Shown: positions 18,079 through 26,487 of the stretch, one piece after another
Layout of the letters: each line of letters opens with the position of its first letter
Position numbering within the stretch: the stretch's first letter is position 1
Assembly (NCBI RefSeq): GCF_019343495.1
Contig: NZ_CP072549.1
Span: 124,001-188,000 of the forward strand
Source: Acinetobacter lwoffii
GTDB lineage: Bacteria; Pseudomonadota; Gammaproteobacteria; Pseudomonadales; Moraxellaceae
Length of the DNA: 64,000 nt
Reading direction: 5' to 3'
Program-made: the position numbers and the translations under genes
The notes under the pieces: generated by a model
Told to the model about the DNA's origin: nothing
What the model saw: only the letters and a program-made list of their open reading frames with translations
Databases searched by the model: none

Positions 18079-18984
18079 TCAGGTTGTTATGGGGTGATTC
18101 ATGGTCGTTTGAGCATGCTGTTTCAAACACTCCCCAAGGATTTCTAGACCAGGAGACTGTTCTTTCCAGTGATGCCAATACAAGGGCACTTCAATTCGCA
18201 TCTCACTTGAAAGTTCAAGCAGTCGACCTGACTCCAGCAAATTCCTAGTTTGATAGTCCGGCAGCCAGCCATAGCCTAGACCCATGACAATCGCATCAAA
18301 AAATGCATGGGTCGATGGAATAAAAAAGTGAGGATATTGTGCTAGATTCAGGCCAAATTCGTGCTGAATAAATTGGGTATGGAGTTGGTCTTTTTCATTA
18401 AAAATAATGGCAGGGGCAAGGCGTAGCGCATCCCGATGTACGCCTTGATGAAACCAGTTTCGGGAAAATTCAGGCGTAGCAACGAGACGGTATTGCATCT
18501 GTCCGATCAATTCTGCCCGGCAACCTTTCATTGCCTTGGCTTCAGTACTCAAACAGGCATTGACGAGACCTGCTTCTAACAGATGATGAGTCTGTGATTG
18601 ATCATCCACCTGAAAATGCAACACAATTTTATGCTGGATCAGCTGGGCTTGTAAGGTTGGTAATAGCCAGGTCGCGAGCGAATCAGCATTGGTGGCAATA
18701 TTCAGACAATAGAAACCTTCCTGTTGCAATTGTCCACCCAAATCCTGCATCAGATTCTGTTCTAGCAAACGTTGATGCTGTAAATAATGCAATAAGGTTT
18801 GTCCGGATTGAGTCACACGGCAAGGCCGATCTCTCACCAGAAGCAATTGTCCCAATTTTTTTTCCAGACTTTGAACACGAAGGGTCACTGCCGAGGCAGT
18901 AATATTTAGCTGCTCGGCAGCAAGATCGAAACTTCCCGTTTTTGCAACTGCGTAAAAAGCATCACATTGTTTTGCATTCAGCAT
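18079..18984 (-). CDS. argP: LysR-family regulator ArgP
   Basis: The 301-aa protein starts MLNAKQCDAFYAVAKTGSFD with a LysR winged helix (AAEQLNITASAVTLRVQSLE) and has the ArgP/IciA branch features. ArgP senses lysine and arginine and activates export and biosynthesis genes. The divergent neighbour at 19089 is a LysE/ArgO exporter, the classical ArgP target, which supports the call strongly. The stop lies 5 bp from the end of the convergent nadM-like gene, so the two transcripts meet tail to tail. Confidence 0.88.
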   Translation of the reverse strand: MLNAKQCDAFYAVAKTGSFDLAAEQLNITASAVTLRVQSLEKKLGQLLLVRDRPCRVTQSGQTLLHYLQHQRLLEQNLMQDLGGQLQQEGFYCLNIATNADSLATWLLPTLQAQLIQHKIVLHFQVDDQSQTHHLLEAGLVNACLSTEAKAMKGCRAELIGQMQYRLVATPEFSRNWFHQGVHRDALRLAPAIIFNEKDQLHTQFIQHEFGLNLAQYPHFFIPSTHAFFDAIVMGLGYGWLPDYQTRNLLESGRLLELSSEMRIEVPLYWHHWKEQSPGLEILGECLKQHAQTTMNHPITT

Positions 18985-19000
18985 ATCTGTTATCTAAAAA

Positions 19001-19040
19001 TAATTTAGTTAAATTAATATTAACTTAGTTTTAATTAATC
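19001..19040. promoter_or_regulatory. Candidate ArgP operator in the argP-argO intergenic region
   Basis: The inverted repeat AGTTAA (19007-19012), N7, TTAACT (19020-19025) sits in the 104-bp gap between the divergent start codons. LysR regulators bind imperfect dyads of this kind between divergent genes. The match is to the general pattern only, and the region is AT-rich, so chance symmetry is possible. Confidence 0.45.
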
Positions 19041-19088
19041 GCACTCATTTTTTTGCATAATTCATTTATTCAAAAAAAGGGGAATGTG

Positions 19089-19694
19089 ATGTTCAGTTAT
19101 ATGGTGAGTGGTTTTGCTGTGGGAATGAGCCTGATTGTCAGTATCGGTGCACAGAATGCTTTTGTATTAAAACAAGGTTTAAAACAGCAGCATGTGTTCT
19201 GGGTCTGTGTGATTTGTGCTTTGTCTGATTCCATTTTAATTCTGCTTGGCGTACTGGGCTTTGCGCGTGTCATTGAACATTATCCGGATATTGTTATATT
19301 TTCTAAATATATTGGTGCAGGATTCCTGTTTTATTATGGTTTACACCATGCGATCAGCGCATTTAAATCAACAGAGGTTTTAGCACCAAGTGATCAGCTA
19401 ACAGAGCATTTTCTACAAGTACTGATGATCTGCCTGGCTTTTACCTGGCTAAATCCGCATGTTTACTTAGACACAGTCATATTGATTGGATCAATTTCAA
19501 CCCAATACGCCTTAGGAAAATGGTGGTTTGCTTTAGGTGCTGTCTGTGCTTCCTGGTTTTTTTTCTTTAGTTTGGGATATGGAGCAAAAATACTGACGCC
19601 TTGGTTCCAACATCCAAAAGCATGGAAAATACTGGATGCTATTATTGCCTGTACCATGTGGGGCGTCGCAGTGTCATTAATTCTCAGTATTTGA
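19089..19694 (+). CDS. argO: LysE/ArgO-family amino-acid exporter
   Basis: This 201-aa inner-membrane protein of about six helices begins MFSYMVSGFAVGMSLIVSIG, followed by AQNAFVLKQGL, the LysE/ArgO signature. A later AFTWLNPHVYLDTVILIGS contains the conserved NPHVYLDT motif. It exports basic amino acids such as lysine and arginine. The ATG at 19089 was chosen because GGGGAA precedes it by 5 bp and because it gives the usual N-terminus; the longer frame from 19053 adds 12 polar residues. It is divergent from argP. Exact specificity (lysine, arginine or both) is not determined. Confidence 0.9.
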   Translation: MFSYMVSGFAVGMSLIVSIGAQNAFVLKQGLKQQHVFWVCVICALSDSILILLGVLGFARVIEHYPDIVIFSKYIGAGFLFYYGLHHAISAFKSTEVLAPSDQLTEHFLQVLMICLAFTWLNPHVYLDTVILIGSISTQYALGKWWFALGAVCASWFFFFSLGYGAKILTPWFQHPKAWKILDAIIACTMWGVAVSLILSI

Positions 19695-20103
19695 TTCAGG
19701 CTACGAAAGCTGATAGATCGGTTAAGAGTTGTCTAAGCGTGTCATTTTAGATAGTGATCGTGAATAGGCAGCGTAGAAAACAACTCTTTTCAGTGCTGCA
19801 AGCACATGGATATTTCCAATATAAATTGAACTTAAAATAAAGGATCTGGTTTGTATAAAAAATTTATAAAATCAAAATTTTATAAGATGAAACCAGTCTC
19901 CTGCTAGGCTAGCAGGGCCACTTATCAGAGAAAAATCAAAGCAAGTATTTTGTCCGTTAGTCATGAATGATTTTACAAAAACTTCAATAAACTGGTATAA
20001 AAATAACGAAAACCTGTTCGCTCAAAAACAAGAAAATTTAGTTTCAGATTAAGCCGTGTACTTAAATCCGATCAATAAGAAATTAAACAAGGTGGATTTA
20101 AAA
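19695..20103. other. Spacer downstream of argO with a short palindrome
   Basis: No gene is visible. The segment contains CCTGCTAG-G-CTAGCAGG (19900-19916), a perfect 8-bp-arm palindrome, and the AT-rich leader of the YceI gene. No U-rich tail follows the palindrome, so it is not an ordinary terminator. Confidence 0.5.
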
Positions 20104-20667
20104 TTGAAAACAACAATAAAAACTGGGCTCCTTAGCTTGGCGATCTGTTTAGCTTTGACCAGTCAGTCTTTTGCAAGATCATGGACCTTAACTCCCAAAA
20201 GTGATGTCGGTTTTGAGATCAAGTCGATGGGTCTTACTGTAGTTAAAGCCAAGTTCAATCAGGTTCAATCCACAATGCAGTTTGATGCTAAAGCACCGCA
20301 AAATGCCTCAACCCATCTGGTCATGGATGTGGAAAGTTTAAGCTTTAGTAAGCCACTATTTAAACATATGATTTTGGGCGAAGACCTGTTTTATGTAGAA
20401 AAATATAAGACTGTAATTTTTAAAAGTATCCAATTTAAAGACTTGGGTAATGGCAAATACAATGTTTTAGGTCATTTAACCCTACGTGGTGTGACCAAAC
20501 CTGTGATTTTTGAAACCACGTTTAAACCCAGTATGTCAAATGCCAAGCTGCTTGATGTTCAGGCATCAGCCGTGATTAACCGTAGGGATTTTGGTATGAA
20601 AAAAGGAATTGCCGGGGTAGGGGATAAAGTGAATCTTCATCTATCAGGCCAGTGTGAAATGAACTAG
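20104..20667 (+). CDS. YceI-family periplasmic lipid-binding protein
   Basis: The 187-aa product has a signal peptide (KTTIKTGLLSLAICLALTSQ, cleaved after SFA) and a YceI lipocalin-like barrel. The barrel includes WTLTPKSDVGFEIKSMGLT and GHLTLRGVTKPVIFETTF, ending IAGVGDKVNLHLSG. YceI proteins bind isoprenoid or fatty lipids in the periplasm. I chose the TTG at 20104 because AAGGTGG lies 9 bp upstream and the signal peptide is then of normal length; an in-frame GTG at 20092 is possible, and a longer frame from 20056 is unlikely. The next gene is convergent, with a shared terminator. Confidence 0.85.
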   Translation: MKTTIKTGLLSLAICLALTSQSFARSWTLTPKSDVGFEIKSMGLTVVKAKFNQVQSTMQFDAKAPQNASTHLVMDVESLSFSKPLFKHMILGEDLFYVEKYKTVIFKSIQFKDLGNGKYNVLGHLTLRGVTKPVIFETTFKPSMSNAKLLDVQASAVINRRDFGMKKGIAGVGDKVNLHLSGQCEMN

Positions 20668-20705
20668 GGTAGATATAAAATACTTGATGATATGAACGTT
20701 ATTGT

Positions 20706-20733
20706 AAAAAAAGCTCGAATATTTCGAGCTTTT
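20706..20733. terminator. Bidirectional terminator between the YceI gene and bcp
   Basis: AAAGCTCGAA (20710-20719) and TTCGAGCTTT (20723-20732) pair perfectly around TAT, with A and T runs on both sides. The two flanking genes converge on it. Confidence 0.85.
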
Positions 20734-20754
20734 GTCTATACGGTAAGCATGCAA

Positions 20755-21213
20755 TTAAGCAGCTTGCAAAGCTTTTAAATCTTCCAGCACTTGCTCAGCA
20801 TGACCGGCTGCTTTCACTTTACGGTATTCTTTCACCAGTTGACCATTATGGAAAATGAAAGTCGAACGCTCAATGCCCATCACTTGTTTGCCATACATGT
20901 TCTTTTCTTTAATCACATCAAAATGATGACACAAAATTTCTTCTTTATCGCTGATCAGATTGATACTCAAATTCTGCTTTTCAGTAAAGTTCTGATGCGC
21001 TTTTACCGAATCACGGGATACGCCAAGAATTGTGGTGTTTAAAGCATCAAACTGATCTTTTAAACAGGAAAAGCCAACTGCCTGAGTGGTGCAGCCCGGC
21101 GTAGAATCTTTAGGATAAAAATAAATCACCAGCCATTCTGTATTTAACTGGGTTAAATTGATTTCGCCTGTCGTCGCAGGAAAATTCTGGTCAAGCAAAC
21201 TAATTTCAGACAT
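20755..21213 (-). CDS. bcp: Bcp/PrxQ-type peroxiredoxin lacking the usual resolving cysteine
   Basis: This 152-aa thiol peroxidase has the active-site motif YFYPKDSTPGCTTQAVGFSC. The peroxidatic cysteine is C41. In most Bcp proteins the resolving cysteine is five residues later (CxxxxC); here that place is V46. Another cysteine occurs at C50 and one at about C94, so either they act as resolving thiols or the enzyme is of 1-Cys type. It reduces H2O2 and lipid hydroperoxides with thioredoxin or another thiol. The remaining sequence (LGVSRDSVKAHQNF, RSTFIFHNG) is ordinary. It has its own ATG and follows a terminator. Confidence 0.9.
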   Translation of the reverse strand: MSEISLLDQNFPATTGEINLTQLNTEWLVIYFYPKDSTPGCTTQAVGFSCLKDQFDALNTTILGVSRDSVKAHQNFTEKQNLSINLISDKEEILCHHFDVIKEKNMYGKQVMGIERSTFIFHNGQLVKEYRKVKAAGHAEQVLEDLKALQAA

Positions 21214-21241
21214 AAAAACTCCTGTTTTTTTTAAATTTTTT

Positions 21242-21275
21242 CAAAAAAATAAGCCACATTATAGTGGCTTATTTT
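21242..21275 (-). terminator. Terminator between the small secreted protein gene and bcp
   Basis: ATAAGCCAC (21249-21257) and GTGGCTTAT (21264-21272) pair around ATTATA, with a run of seven A on the left that gives a U tract for minus-strand transcripts. It lies about 20 bp after the stop at 21295. Confidence 0.8.
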
Positions 21276-21294
21276 ATCAAAGAATAATCAGATC

Positions 21295-21708
21295 TTATTT
21301 CTTTGGTGCCGCTTGAGCTGATTTCATTGCTTCTTCAGTCAAAGTTTTCAGTTTGCCTGTTAACTGTGGACCAAAGCATGCTTGAAGATCTTTATTCTGC
21401 TTCTGTACAAAAGCTAAAGTGCCTGGGCTTTTCTTCTGGTTAATAGTGCTTTGAATTTCCCATTTTTGTGCATTGGTTAATTTGCCATCTGCTTCAATAG
21501 CACAACCACAATATTTGCTGACTTCAGCAGATGTCAATTTTTTGCTTTTGCCAGTTTCATTTTTACAAACATTGATCAATGCAGATTTTACATTGGTGCT
21601 TTTATAAGCTTGTTGTAATTTGTCATCAGCCGCTTGAGCTGTAGTTGCGAACATAGCAGCAGCTGAAACAATTGCTGAAAGCACGATGCTTGATTTTAAA
21701 TTCTTCAT
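21295..21708 (-). CDS. Small secreted protein of unknown function
   Basis: The 137-aa product begins MKNLKSSIVLSAIVSAAAMF and has a signal peptide ending ATTAQA. The mature part is Lys-rich and has four cysteines (VCKNETGK, KYCGC and QACFG), suggesting disulfides in the periplasm. I chose the ATG at 21708 because AAGGTAGAG precedes it; the longer frame to 21825 overlaps queC and lacks a signal at its start. It lies 16 bp after queC and could share its transcript. I do not recognise a domain. Confidence 0.75.
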   Translation of the reverse strand: MKNLKSSIVLSAIVSAAAMFATTAQAADDKLQQAYKSTNVKSALINVCKNETGKSKKLTSAEVSKYCGCAIEADGKLTNAQKWEIQSTINQKKSPGTLAFVQKQNKDLQACFGPQLTGKLKTLTEEAMKSAQAAPKK

Positions 21709-21724
21709 AAACTCTACCTTGTTA

Positions 21725-22393
21725 TTACGGTATATAACGTGTCGGGTCTTCAACACCTGCGTCCGCAAAACCCTGTTTACGTAAACGACAACTGTCGCAT
21801 TTGCCACAGGCACGTCCTTGGTCATCTGCTTGATAGCATGACACCGTTTGACTGTAGTCTACGCCATGTTCAATACCTAAGCGAATGATATTTGCTTTGG
21901 ATAAATGTAACAAAGGTGTTTCAAATTTGAGCGCCTGACCCTCTACGCCAACCTTGGTCGCAAGGCGTGCCATGTTGGCAAATGCGTCAATAAATTCCGG
22001 ACGGCAATCCGGATAACCGGAGTAATCAACCGCATTAATTCCGATCACAATCGCTTCAGCTTCGAATACTTCTGCCGCAGCCAGAGCGTAAGACAGGAAG
22101 ATGGTATTACGTGCCGGAACATAGGTAATCGGAATGCCAGCCTGTTCATGGTCGGGCACCTCAATACTATGATCGGTAAGGGCTGAGCCACCCAGATTAC
22201 CCAGATCAATATTGATCACTCGATGTTCCACACCCGCACGTTGCGTTAAAGCTTTTGCTGCATCCAGCTCGGTCGTTGAACGCTGACCATATCGAAAACT
22301 AAGTGCGATACATTCATAGCGTGCCTGCGCCCAAGCCAGACATGTTGTTGAGTCTAATCCGCCAGATAACAGGACAATGGCACGAGGGCGCAT
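21725..22393 (-). CDS. queC: 7-cyano-7-deazaguanine (preQ0) synthase
   Basis: The 222-aa enzyme converts 7-carboxy-7-deazaguanine to preQ0 with ATP and ammonia, in queuosine synthesis. The PP-loop is [16 protein letters not shown], and the C-terminal zinc site is [20 protein letters not shown]. Start: the ATG at 22393 has GGAG about 9 bp upstream; the longer reading from a TTG five codons upstream would use that site as coding sequence. queE lies 34 bp upstream on the same strand, so queE-queC form an operon. queF, which acts next, is about 37 kb away. Confidence 0.95.
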   Translation of the reverse strand: MRPRAIVLLSGGLDSTTCLAWAQARYECIALSFRYGQRSTTELDAAKALTQRAGVEHRVINIDLGNLGGSALTDHSIEVPDHEQAGIPITYVPARNTIFLSYALAAAEVFEAEAIVIGINAVDYSGYPDCRPEFIDAFANMARLATKVGVEGQALKFETPLLHLSKANIIRLGIEHGVDYSQTVSCYQADDQGRACGKCDSCRLRKQGFADAGVEDPTRYIP

Positions 22394-22427
22394 AAGCTGA
22401 TTCTCCAAAAAAATACTTTACAAAAAA

Positions 22428-23138
22428 TTAACGACCAGTTTCATCATTCCATAACAACTTGTGCAGCTGTAACTGGAAACGAACAGGGAGATGGTCTTCT
22501 AAAATCCACTGAGCCAAATCACGTGCCAGTGGCGGTAAACGAACCGCACCTTTTTCGACCGCAAATGCAGGCGAAAACCAAACTGTACTCACTTTGTCTT
22601 GAAGTTGGTACTGTTCAAGTTGTTGTTTTGACCATTCATAATCTTCACGATTGCATATTACGAACTTGATTTGATCATGTGCAGTTAAATGATCGAGATT
22701 AGCAAGCAAATTCCGTGCAACTTCACCTGAATTTGGTGTTTTTAAATCTAAAACTTTGGAAACACGTGAATCCACTTTGGACACATCTAAAGCGCCACTG
22801 GTTTCAAGTGAAACCTGACATCCTAAATCTGCAAGTCGCTGCATCAGGGGTAGGGCATTTGGTTGTGCCAGTGGTTCACCGCCGGTCACACAAACATAAG
22901 GGGTTTTAAAATCAAGCGTGGTCTGGATAATATCGTCCAGAGACTGACGCTCACCGCCTTCAAAGGAATAGGTGGTATCACAATAGCTACAACGTAATGG
23001 ACAACCGGTTAAACGGATAAATACTGTTGGCAGTCCTGCGGCATTGGCTTCACCTTGCAATGAATAGAAAATCTCCGTAATGCGTAAACCCGCAGACGGA
23101 TCAGAGACAGGAATTGCGGAAGATCGAAGCGTATTCAT
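22428..23138 (-). CDS. queE: 7-carboxy-7-deazaguanine synthase (radical SAM)
   Basis: This 236-aa enzyme contracts the ring of 6-carboxytetrahydropterin. The SAM/4Fe-4S motif is CPLRCSYCDT, preceded by YSLQGEANAAGLPTVFIRLT, and glycines for SAM binding lie in CVTGGEPLAQP. I prefer the ATG at 23138 because the five preceding codons come from a TTG without a good site; the ribosome-binding site is weak in either case. It is the first gene of queE-queC. A terminator-like hairpin and two more hairpins lie between it and dapD. Confidence 0.93.
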   Translation of the reverse strand: MNTLRSSAIPVSDPSAGLRITEIFYSLQGEANAAGLPTVFIRLTGCPLRCSYCDTTYSFEGGERQSLDDIIQTTLDFKTPYVCVTGGEPLAQPNALPLMQRLADLGCQVSLETSGALDVSKVDSRVSKVLDLKTPNSGEVARNLLANLDHLTAHDQIKFVICNREDYEWSKQQLEQYQLQDKVSTVWFSPAFAVEKGAVRLPPLARDLAQWILEDHLPVRFQLQLHKLLWNDETGR

Positions 23139-23172
23139 AACAAAACTAACCAATGAAAAATAAATAACCGGG

Positions 23173-23211
23173 TATAAAAATAAAAATCCCTACGATTATT
23201 ACTAATCGTAG
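23173..23211 (-). terminator. dapD terminator
   Basis: On the minus strand CTACGATTA, loop, TAATCGTAG (arms 23190-23198 and 23203-23211) is followed by GGGATTTTTATTTTTA, a U-rich tail. It would end dapD transcription before queE. Confidence 0.8.
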
Positions 23212-23215
23212 AGAC

Positions 23216-23255
23216 GAGGAGCAGTTGAAGCTCCGAGGAACACGAATGTGTCCTC
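23216..23255 (-). repeat. Two tandem hairpins in the dapD 3' region
   Basis: GGAGC/GCTCC (23218-23222 and 23230-23234) and GAGGAACAC/GTGTCCTC (23235-23243 and 23248-23255, one bulged A) stand between the dapD stop and its terminator. They may protect the 3' end or bind a protein; no U tract follows either. Confidence 0.5.
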
Positions 23256-23269
23256 TAAGTTAAGACATC

Positions 23270-24091
23270 TTAGTCTTCGCGTAATAGATCGTTCAGACTT
23301 GTTTTAGAACGAGTTTGTGCATCAACTTTTTTCACGATGATGGCAGCATACAGGCTGTAAGTGCCACACTTAGAAGGGAGGCTACCAGCAACAACGACTG
23401 AACCTGCTGGTACACGGCCGTAGTGGATTTCGCCAGTGGCACGGTCATAAATCTTGGTTGATTGACCAATGAATACGCCCATTGAAATCACAGAACCTTC
23501 TTCAACGATTACGCCTTCCACGATTTCAGAACGTGCACCGATAAAGCAGTTATCTTCAATAATGGTTGGATTCGCTTGAAGCGGTTCAAGCACACCACCA
23601 ATACCTACACCACCTGACAAGTGAACATTTTTACCAATTTGTGCACATGAACCTACAGTTGCCCAAGTATCAACCATCGTGCCTTCATCTACATAAGCAC
23701 CGATGTTGACATAAGAAGGCATCAAGATCACGCCTTTAGCTTGGAAAGAACCTTTACGTGCGACAGCAGGCGGTACGACACGTACACCAGCAGCCTTGAA
23801 TTGTTCTTCAGTCCAACCTGAGAATTTAGTCTCTACTTTGTCATAGAAACGAAGATCACAAGCTTCCATTGGTTTGTTGTCGTTTAATTTAAATGATAAC
23901 AGTACCGCTTTTTTAATCCATTGATGAACAACCCATTCACCATCGATTTTTTCAGCAACACGTAAAGTACCATTGTCTAGACCAGCAATTACTTCCTCAA
24001 CTGCTTGACGGATTTCAGCAGAGCAATCTGCAGCTGTAAAATTCGCACGGTCTTCAAACGCTTGTTCAATGATTGTTGAAAGCTGCGACAT
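23270..24091 (-). CDS. dapD: Tetrahydrodipicolinate N-succinyltransferase
   Basis: This 273-aa enzyme uses succinyl-CoA to succinylate tetrahydrodipicolinate, a step in the lysine and diaminopimelate pathway. The N-terminal helical domain is followed by a left-handed beta-helix of hexapeptide repeats (about residues 100-230), with [20 protein letters not shown] and [20 protein letters not shown] typical of DapD. A C-terminal stretch with [10 protein letters not shown] follows. Length matches the family. The product starts [15 protein letters not shown]. Confidence 0.96.
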   Translation of the reverse strand: MSQLSTIIEQAFEDRANFTAADCSAEIRQAVEEVIAGLDNGTLRVAEKIDGEWVVHQWIKKAVLLSFKLNDNKPMEACDLRFYDKVETKFSGWTEEQFKAAGVRVVPPAVARKGSFQAKGVILMPSYVNIGAYVDEGTMVDTWATVGSCAQIGKNVHLSGGVGIGGVLEPLQANPTIIEDNCFIGARSEIVEGVIVEEGSVISMGVFIGQSTKIYDRATGEIHYGRVPAGSVVVAGSLPSKCGTYSLYAAIIVKKVDAQTRSKTSLNDLLRED

Positions 24092-24410
24092 GATCTTCCT
24101 TCCAGAAAAAAATTTTCTAGATTTTACACTATATTGCAGGAAAAATAGTTGAAAGCACTAAAAATAGATGAAAAATAACCAAAAGTGTAGAAAGCGTGAA
24201 ATTATTAAAGTGATAAGTATACTTTTTCATTATGTTGAAATGTAGGAGAAGTGTTAGAAAACGCTTGGTTCTGAACAAGAAAAATTAATTTGTATCAAAA
24301 AATAACAAAAGATGAGCAAAATGCGAATAAAAAATATTTTTTAAGTCCTTTATATTGAGCCTATCACGAATAACTAATGATCAAAATAAGTTCTTTTGAG
24401 GAGAGAAAAA
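24092..24410. other. Divergent promoter region between dapD and an outer-membrane protein gene
   Basis: These 319 bp contain no gene. They must hold the promoters of dapD (minus) and the barrel gene at 24411 (plus). The strong GAGGAGAG ribosome-binding site of the latter is at about 24399-24406. I could not choose a unique -35/-10 pair. Confidence 0.5.
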
Positions 24411-25109
24411 ATGAAATCTTTACATAACATTTTAGCAGTATCAGTCTTAGCTCTAGCAGCGAGTTCTGCGATGGCTGCTGATGAAACAATCGTAACAGAT
24501 GAAGGCGTTGCTGAATTCTCTTTCTTTAAACCAGCTTCTGTTCGTGCTGAAGTCGGTACTACCGGTTATGGTGGTGCAATTTCTTGGAGTGCTAACCCAT
24601 ATGTAGGTGTCACTTTGGGTTATAACGGCGGTGATATCTCTTGGTCTGATGATATTGAAGTAGATGATGTTAACTACGATGTCGATATGGATAATAACCT
24701 AACTTACCTAAATGCAGAGATTCGTCCTTGGGCGAACTGGTTCTATGTAGCAGCAGGTGTAGGTTATCTTGATCAACAATATGGTTTGTTGGCTAGAAAT
24801 GACGGTGGAACTATCGAAATTAATGGTGAAGATACTGGTTTAGAACGCTTAGGTTATGATTTAGATTATAGTAATAAAATCGCTCCCTACTTGGGGATTG
24901 GTTTTTCACCAGCGATTACTAATCGTTGGGGAGTATTTGGTGAGTTAGGTGCTTACTATGCAGGCAATCCAACAGTAACTAATGTAAATTATTACGGTGG
25001 TACAGTAGCTGATGCTGCTTTAGTTGCCGAGCATATCGACGAAGTACGTAATGATAGTAAATACGAATGGCTACCAGTGGCTAAACTAGGTGTAAGCTTC
25101 CGCTTCTAA
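24411..25109 (+). CDS. Outer-membrane beta-barrel protein, YfaZ/OmpW-like size
   Basis: The 232-aa product has a signal peptide (MKSLHNILAVSVLALAASSA, cleaved near AMA). Alternating hydrophobic strands follow, and it ends in phenylalanine (GVSFRF), the usual C-terminal signal for barrel insertion. Aromatic girdle residues are frequent (WANWFYVAAGVGYLDQQYG). Loops are acidic (DIEVDDVNYDVDMDNN). The ATG at 24411 is preceded by GAGGAG. I cannot assign it to a named porin family with certainty. Highly expressed outer-membrane genes often show this kind of leader. A bidirectional terminator follows. Confidence 0.8.
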   Translation: MKSLHNILAVSVLALAASSAMAADETIVTDEGVAEFSFFKPASVRAEVGTTGYGGAISWSANPYVGVTLGYNGGDISWSDDIEVDDVNYDVDMDNNLTYLNAEIRPWANWFYVAAGVGYLDQQYGLLARNDGGTIEINGEDTGLERLGYDLDYSNKIAPYLGIGFSPAITNRWGVFGELGAYYAGNPTVTNVNYYGGTVADAALVAEHIDEVRNDSKYEWLPVAKLGVSFRF

Positions 25110-25122
25110 GATTTAACTTCAT

Positions 25123-25149
25123 AAAAAACGAGCTTCGGCTCGTTTTTTT
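25123..25149. terminator. Bidirectional terminator between the two outer-membrane protein genes
   Basis: ACGAGC-TTCG-GCTCGT is flanked by A6 and T7. The genes on both sides converge here. Confidence 0.88.
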
Positions 25150-25164
25150 GTTTTTAGAATAATT

Positions 25165-26367
25165 TTAAAAGTGATAACCCAGTTTCAAACCTAGGATCCA
25201 GGCACTGTTATCGGAAACTGCAGATAAACCTGCGATCTGTGGCGTAATAGGTGCGGATGAGGAAATTTCAGGTTTGTGAAACTTTAAATAATATAATCCT
25301 GTAGCAATATCCCAAGTTTCTTGAATCTTATAAAGATGACCTAGTCCGATACCCCAATAGCCATCACTCGGATTCAATGTTGAAGCCGGATTTCCTGTAC
25401 CAGAATCCCATAAAAGCTCGATAGAGTTTATGCCAAAAGATGGCCATTGATGGGCAAGTCCGATTTTTCCAGACCATTGATCCTTACGATAATCAATCAT
25501 TCTAAAAGGTTTTACTTCAGGGAACTGTAAGGCCGCATAGTCAATTACAGCGCCAAATTTAGGCGGCTGGATCACGAAATTCTGCCAGTTTGACCAACGT
25601 AGCGTGCCATAGAGCGCATTTTGATCAGTTAAAGCTGTCTGAAAATCCAGATTTACTGACTGAGGCGTTTGAATTTCTGTATAAGGTGCTAGATTCGTAC
25701 CGACAACAATCGATTCAGTGGTTTTATTGTGATGAGTGATTGCAGAACGATAGGTCAGCGCAGTTCTAAAAAAATATTCTGGAATCTGATAACTGATTCC
25801 AGCAAGCCAGCCCCAAGCGGGATCTCGTTCAAATGTGGCCCGATAACCATTGAATATATAAAATGTCTGCCCGGATAAATATAAATTTCCCTCTAAGCTT
25901 TGATAACTTAGCCCTGTATAAAAATTCCAGTTATCGTCTGGTTGAAAGCCAATTAATGAGGTCAAATTATGGCTCTCAAACCGAATGGTAGCAGCCTCAA
26001 TCGGAAGTGCTGCACCTGCAAAAACAGGATCATAGTGATAAGCGATATCTATAGAATAAGGCTGATCGTAAATCAGTCCCCACGACATTTGAGGATTCAA
26101 TTGGACTTTTAATGCGGCATTGGAAACCCATTCGCTATGGGTAAGATTTCCTGTAGAAAAATCAGTGATGCCTAATTGTTGCAGCTCTTCGGTATGTTGT
26201 ACCTGACCGCTGATATCAGGGCGGACCCAAGCTAGAGAAACTTCAGCATAATGATTTTTTTCAAAAAACGATTGGATGCTTTGGTTAGATTGTTCAAACG
26301 CTGCTGCATAACCTGACCCGGAGAAAAACAAGCCCATGGAGAAAAGAGCAAATTTATGATTAATCAT
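25165..26367 (-). CDS. FadL/TodX-family outer-membrane transporter
   Basis: This 400-aa barrel protein starts MINHKFALFSMGLFFSGSGY, a signal peptide ending near GYAAA, and ends GLKLGYHF with a terminal phenylalanine. A FadL-like order is seen: a short N-terminal hatch region, then strands with SIDIAYHYDPVFAGAALPIE and WGIGLGHLYKIQ near the end. Such proteins let hydrophobic substrates (fatty acids, aromatics) cross the outer membrane. The ATG at 26367 is preferred over the GTG at 26394 because of the signal peptide, although no clear ribosome-binding site is seen. The substrate is unknown. Confidence 0.82.
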   Translation of the reverse strand: MINHKFALFSMGLFFSGSGYAAAFEQSNQSIQSFFEKNHYAEVSLAWVRPDISGQVQHTEELQQLGITDFSTGNLTHSEWVSNAALKVQLNPQMSWGLIYDQPYSIDIAYHYDPVFAGAALPIEAATIRFESHNLTSLIGFQPDDNWNFYTGLSYQSLEGNLYLSGQTFYIFNGYRATFERDPAWGWLAGISYQIPEYFFRTALTYRSAITHHNKTTESIVVGTNLAPYTEIQTPQSVNLDFQTALTDQNALYGTLRWSNWQNFVIQPPKFGAVIDYAALQFPEVKPFRMIDYRKDQWSGKIGLAHQWPSFGINSIELLWDSGTGNPASTLNPSDGYWGIGLGHLYKIQETWDIATGLYYLKFHKPEISSSAPITPQIAGLSAVSDNSAWILGLKLGYHF

Positions 26368-26430
26368 CTTGGTATAATTCAATTTATTATGCACGTGATT
26401 ATGCTTGATATTTATATTCTTTATCCACTC

Positions 26431-26462
26431 AAAAAATAAAAAAGAGGCGATGTAGCCTCTTT
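26431..26462 (-). terminator. cysB terminator
   Basis: AAAGAGGC (26441-26448), GATGTA, GCCTCTTT (26455-26462); on the minus strand a long U-rich tail follows. It lies 26 bp after the cysB stop and ends the sulfate operon. Confidence 0.85.
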
Positions 26463-26487
26463 GATTAAAAACTTAAAATACTGCAAT

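Noticed and set aside
23139..23269. Possible preQ1 riboswitch upstream of queE
   Set aside because: The segment forms a terminator with a U-rich tail. It lacks the short stem with A-rich pseudoknot tail of known preQ1 aptamers.
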